Shown one piece after another: positions 61,675 through 64,000 of a stretch of 64,000 nucleotides of DNA. Each line of letters opens with the position of its first letter. The stretch's first letter is position 1. Under the pieces are notes generated by a model that was given only the letters and a program-made list of their open reading frames with translations, had not been told where the DNA came from and did not search any database. Source of the DNA: Rivularia sp963920925 (lineage in GTDB: Bacteria > Cyanobacteriota > Cyanobacteriia > Cyanobacteriales > Nostocaceae). The position numbers were made by a program, and so were the translations under genes. The stretch covers positions 3,690-67,689 of the forward strand of contig NZ_CAWUDI010000047.1 of NCBI RefSeq assembly GCF_963920925.1, written 5' to 3'.

Positions 61675-62334
61675 TTACGAATTAATAAAATCCCAAACAT
61701 TATCATCTAATTGCTGTAGAGATTCTAAAAGCATATCGGCGATCGCAAACTTTGGGTTATGATTTTCTGACATTTCTGGAATAGCGATACATTTCATTTG
61801 GGCTGCTTTTGCGGCTAATACTCCATTGAGGGAATCTTCCAAAGCCAAACAATTTTGAGGAGATACACCCAGTTTCTCAGCAGTGGTAAGATAAACGCCG
61901 GGATGGGGTTTTCCCAAAGTTTCGGATTCAGCCGAATAAATGATTTCAAAATCATCAGCTATTTCTAATTTTTCCAAAGCAGCATTGATGATTTTATATG
62001 AAGAGGAAGAAGCTAAGGCAATTTTGATATTTTTAGCTTTGACAAAATTAATTGCATCTTCAACCCCAGCTAAAGGCTTACCTTCAGTATGAATAAACTC
62101 AATTAATTTATTGACTATTGCATCTTCAACCTGCAATTTAGATAAATTATCCCAAGGATATTTTTTGTACCAATATTCTACAACTTCATCAATTCTCAAA
62201 CCTTTGGTTTGCAGACACATCGAAGGAATTAGAATAATCTCAACTTGTTTAAATATAGCGATTTCTGCCTGTTGCCATAATGGTTCGGAATCAATCAACA
62301 AACCATCCATATCGAAAATTACTGCTTCAATCAT
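61675..62334 (-). CDS. HAD-superfamily sugar-phosphate phosphatase (HxpB/beta-phosphoglucomutase-like)
   Basis: The 219-residue protein starts at ATG 62334. HAD motif I FDMDGLLIDSEP (nucleophile and acid Asp), motif II ASSSS, motif III Lys in LGKPHPGVY, motif IV ALEDSLNG. A helical cap inserts after motif I (about 20-85). The pattern GLLIDSEPLW...GLRIDEVVEYWY is that of hexitol/2-deoxyglucose-6-phosphate phosphatases (HxpB, YniC) and beta-phosphoglucomutase. The exact substrate is not fixed by sequence. It lies alone, on the opposite strand to both neighbours. Confidence 0.88.
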   Translation of the reverse strand: MIEAVIFDMDGLLIDSEPLWQQAEIAIFKQVEIILIPSMCLQTKGLRIDEVVEYWYKKYPWDNLSKLQVEDAIVNKLIEFIHTEGKPLAGVEDAINFVKAKNIKIALASSSSYKIINAALEKLEIADDFEIIYSAESETLGKPHPGVYLTTAEKLGVSPQNCLALEDSLNGVLAAKAAQMKCIAIPEMSENHNPKFAIADMLLESLQQLDDNVWDFINS

Positions 62335-62563
62335 ATTAGGGAGTAGGGAATGGGGAATTAAGAATTGGGAAACATATCAAATTCTACAATTCACAGGTAA
62401 CTACTTTAAAACCAACTCCAGATTTTTTCGATACCCTCAACTCTGTTTATGCTGCGGTGCGTCTTGGCATTTTACAAAGTTTTGCTATTTCATATACCGT
62501 TTCATCGTAAAATAACAATACCCCAAACGCTCCAAACACTGATACACAAAGCTTTTTATACAC

Positions 62564-63616
62564 ATGGCTGCAAAAATACCCGTTACTGTAATCACAGGTT
62601 TTTTAGGTAGTGGAAAAACTACTTTAATTCGTAATTTACTACAAAATAATCAAGGAAGACGCATCGCTGTTATTGTCAATGAATTTGGCGAACTTGGTAT
62701 TGATGGGGAATTATTACAATCTTGTCAAGTTTGCCCGGAAGAAGAAGGCAGCGATAATAACGATAATAATATCTACGAATTAACTAACGGTTGTCTTTGC
62801 TGCACCGTACAAGAAGAGTTTTTACCGACGATGCAGCAGTTAATAAAACGACGAAACAGCATCGACTGCATTTTAATTGAAACTTCTGGTTTAGCTTTAC
62901 CAAAACCTTTAGTAAAAGCTTTCCGCTGGCAAGAAATTCGTAACGCTGCTACAGTCGATTCCGTAATTACCGTGGTGGATAGTGAAGCGGTTGCTGCTGG
63001 AACTTTTGCTAGCGATTTAGAAGCGGTAGAATCGCAACGCCAAGCTGATGATAGTTTAGAACACGAGACACCATTACAAGAACTGTTTGAAGATCAGCTT
63101 GCTTGTGCAGATTTGGTGGTGTTAAATAAGACCGATTTGGTGGATGAAAAAACCTTAGCTGAAGTCAGGAATTTAGTTAAGGGAGAATTACCTCGTGTAG
63201 TAAAGATTGTTGAAAGTCGTCAAAGTGAAGTTGATTCATCTATATTATTAGGTTTGGAAGCCGCTGTTGAAGACAATTTAGATCAACGCCCTTCCCATCA
63301 TGACACTGAAGAAGAACACGAACACGATGATGAAATTACTTCTCATCACGTAGTTTTAAACCGTACTTTCGATCCTCAAAAGCTGAAGCAGCAGTTACAA
63401 ACTTTAGTACAGCAGCAAGAAATTTTCCGTATCAAAGGCTTTGTTGCAGTACCCGATAAATCCATGCGTTTGGTAATGCAAGGTGTAGGAAATCGCTTTG
63501 AACAATTTTACGATAGGGCTTGGAAACCCGAAGAAGCTAGACTTACTCGTTTGGTTTTTATCGGTAAAGATTTAAAATCTTCTGATATCGAATCGCAATT
63601 GGTTTCGTTGAATTGA
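62564..63616 (+). CDS. cobW: CobW-family (COG0523) metallochaperone GTPase
   Basis: The 350-residue protein starts at ATG 62564. The GTPase has Walker A GFLGSGKTTL (about 12-21), the metal-binding CxCC in LTNGCLCCTVQEEF, Walker B/switch VNEFGELGIDGE and IETSGLALP, and base recognition NKTD. An acidic-His-rich segment (HHDTEEEHEHDDEITSHH, about 245-262) can bind metal. The C-terminal CobW_C domain contains FRIKGFVAVPDKSMRLVMQGVG. Family members deliver cobalt or zinc; I cannot decide between a B12-related and a zinc-related role. An extra loop with CQVCPEEEGSDNN lies before the CxCC. Confidence 0.9.
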   Translation: MAAKIPVTVITGFLGSGKTTLIRNLLQNNQGRRIAVIVNEFGELGIDGELLQSCQVCPEEEGSDNNDNNIYELTNGCLCCTVQEEFLPTMQQLIKRRNSIDCILIETSGLALPKPLVKAFRWQEIRNAATVDSVITVVDSEAVAAGTFASDLEAVESQRQADDSLEHETPLQELFEDQLACADLVVLNKTDLVDEKTLAEVRNLVKGELPRVVKIVESRQSEVDSSILLGLEAAVEDNLDQRPSHHDTEEEHEHDDEITSHHVVLNRTFDPQKLKQQLQTLVQQQEIFRIKGFVAVPDKSMRLVMQGVGNRFEQFYDRAWKPEEARLTRLVFIGKDLKSSDIESQLVSLN

Positions 63617-63663
63617 AGTTGTAGGGAGTAGGGAGTAGGGAGTAACGAATAATTAATCTTTAA

Positions 63664-63723
63664 GGGTTCGTAGTAAGCGATTTATCGCTATTCTCAAAGG
63701 ACTAAAGTCCTTACTACGAACCC
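63664..63723. repeat. Palindromic repeat with two nested hairpins
   Basis: Outer 14-base arms GGGTTCGTAGTAAG (63664-63677) and their exact complement (63710-63723). Inside are AGCGA/TCGCT and AAGGACT/AGTCCTT hairpins. It shares its plan and arm core (GTAGT) with the repeat at 14302-14356. Confidence 0.7.
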
Positions 63724-63725
63724 AA

Positions 63726-63749
63726 TAAAAAAAGAGGGTTTCCCCTCTT
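63726..63749 (-). terminator. Intrinsic terminator of the Ala/Glu-repeat gene
   Basis: On the minus strand AAGAGGG pairs with CCCTCTT (63749-63732) across GAAA, followed by a run of T. It lies about 53 bases after the stop codon of the partial gene. Confidence 0.8.
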
Positions 63750-63801
63750 CAAATATTTACAAAACTTTAAACTGTTATAAGCGTCTACAACGATAAATCT
63801 A

Positions 63802-64000
63802 TTATTCTTCGACAGCCGCTGCAACTTCCTCTTGAGTTTCATTTTGAACTTCAGTTTCTGCTGGTGCTTCTGATTGAACTTCAGCTTCCTCAGAAGGTGC
63901 TTCTTCTACCGCTGCTTCAGTTTCTGCTGGTGCTTCCTCTACGGTTGCTTCAGTTTCTGCTGGTGCTTCCTCTACGGTTGCTTCAGTTTCTGCTGGTGCT
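63802..64000 (-). CDS. C-terminal end of an Ala/Glu-rich repeat protein (partial)
   Basis: The minus-strand frame is open from the window edge to TAA at 63804-63802 and was translated by hand; about 66 codons are inside. It consists of near-exact repeats of EAPAETEATVE (33-base DNA unit), then EAPSEEAEVQSEAPAE, ending VQNETQEEVAAAVEE. It is very acidic, probably disordered. The DNA repeat 33 bases long occurs at least twice exactly. The domain that would identify the protein is outside the window. A good terminator behind the stop supports a real gene end. Confidence 0.6.
   Translation of the reverse strand, partial: APAETEATVEEAPAETEATVEEAPAETEAAVEEAPSEEAEVQSEAPAETEVQNETQEEVAAAVEE

Overview
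The window reads as chromosome of a filamentous, probably heterocyst-forming cyanobacterium (Nostocales). Reasons seen directly: many GCGATCGC (HIP1) octamers; heptameric short tandem repeats (TAACTCC, CCCAATT, GGATTTT, GGTCAAA types) in many intergenic gaps; a tRNA-Leu(UAA) gene with a group I intron; ndhL, heme oxygenase, a phytochrome, a dynamin-like protein of the same length as the Nostoc punctiforme BDLP, and glycosyltransferases matching the hormogonium polysaccharide (hps) set. The species cannot be named from this.

Layout. 1-6.6 kb: a cut-off SLH/OprB-type porin, a PEP-CTERM exported protein, a ribbon-helix-helix protein fused to a molybdate-binding Mop/TOBE domain, and divergent from it two modA genes and a fused modBC gene. 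A repeated dyad (TACCAA-N5-TTGGTA) lies in front of the porin, the PEP-CTERM gene and the regulator/modA pair, suggesting one molybdate regulon. 6.6-8 kb: a frameshifted TnpB element. 8-13 kb: two small paralogous exported proteins, a flippase-like membrane protein, an unrecognised 467-residue protein and a repeat-rich gap. 13-15.6 kb: intron-bearing tRNA-Leu, ndhL, a DUF3007 gene and an unknown membrane/coiled-coil gene. 15.6-17.8 kb: a 2.2 kb gene-free stretch.

17.8-30 kb: a cell-surface cluster. A DUF11/SdrD-B secreted protein overlaps a 1370-residue Ig-like plus beta-barrel outer-membrane protein; a beta-helix/OmpA protein, a seven-repeat SdrD-B adhesin-like protein ending in a clear terminator, and a small secreted protein follow. 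The last one runs into the end of a second, intact TnpB element, which has a frameshifted small RHH gene beside it.

31.6-44.7 kb: a Ser/Thr kinase with SH3 domain, a LEA-like protein, a YgfZ-type protein flanked by a 29-bp inverted repeat, DUF5331 and 2Fe-2S proteins, cysteine synthase, hicBA, and two neighbouring dynamin-like GTPases, the second with a C-terminal J domain. 44.7-50 kb: a PAS hybrid kinase and a biliverdin-type phytochrome with its overlapping response regulator. 50-64 kb: 1-Cys peroxiredoxin, a hydrolase-like protein, an hpsL-N-O-P-like polysaccharide block, glmM, heme oxygenase (the source of biliverdin for the phytochrome), a HAD phosphatase, a CobW GTPase and the tail of an Ala/Glu-repeat protein.
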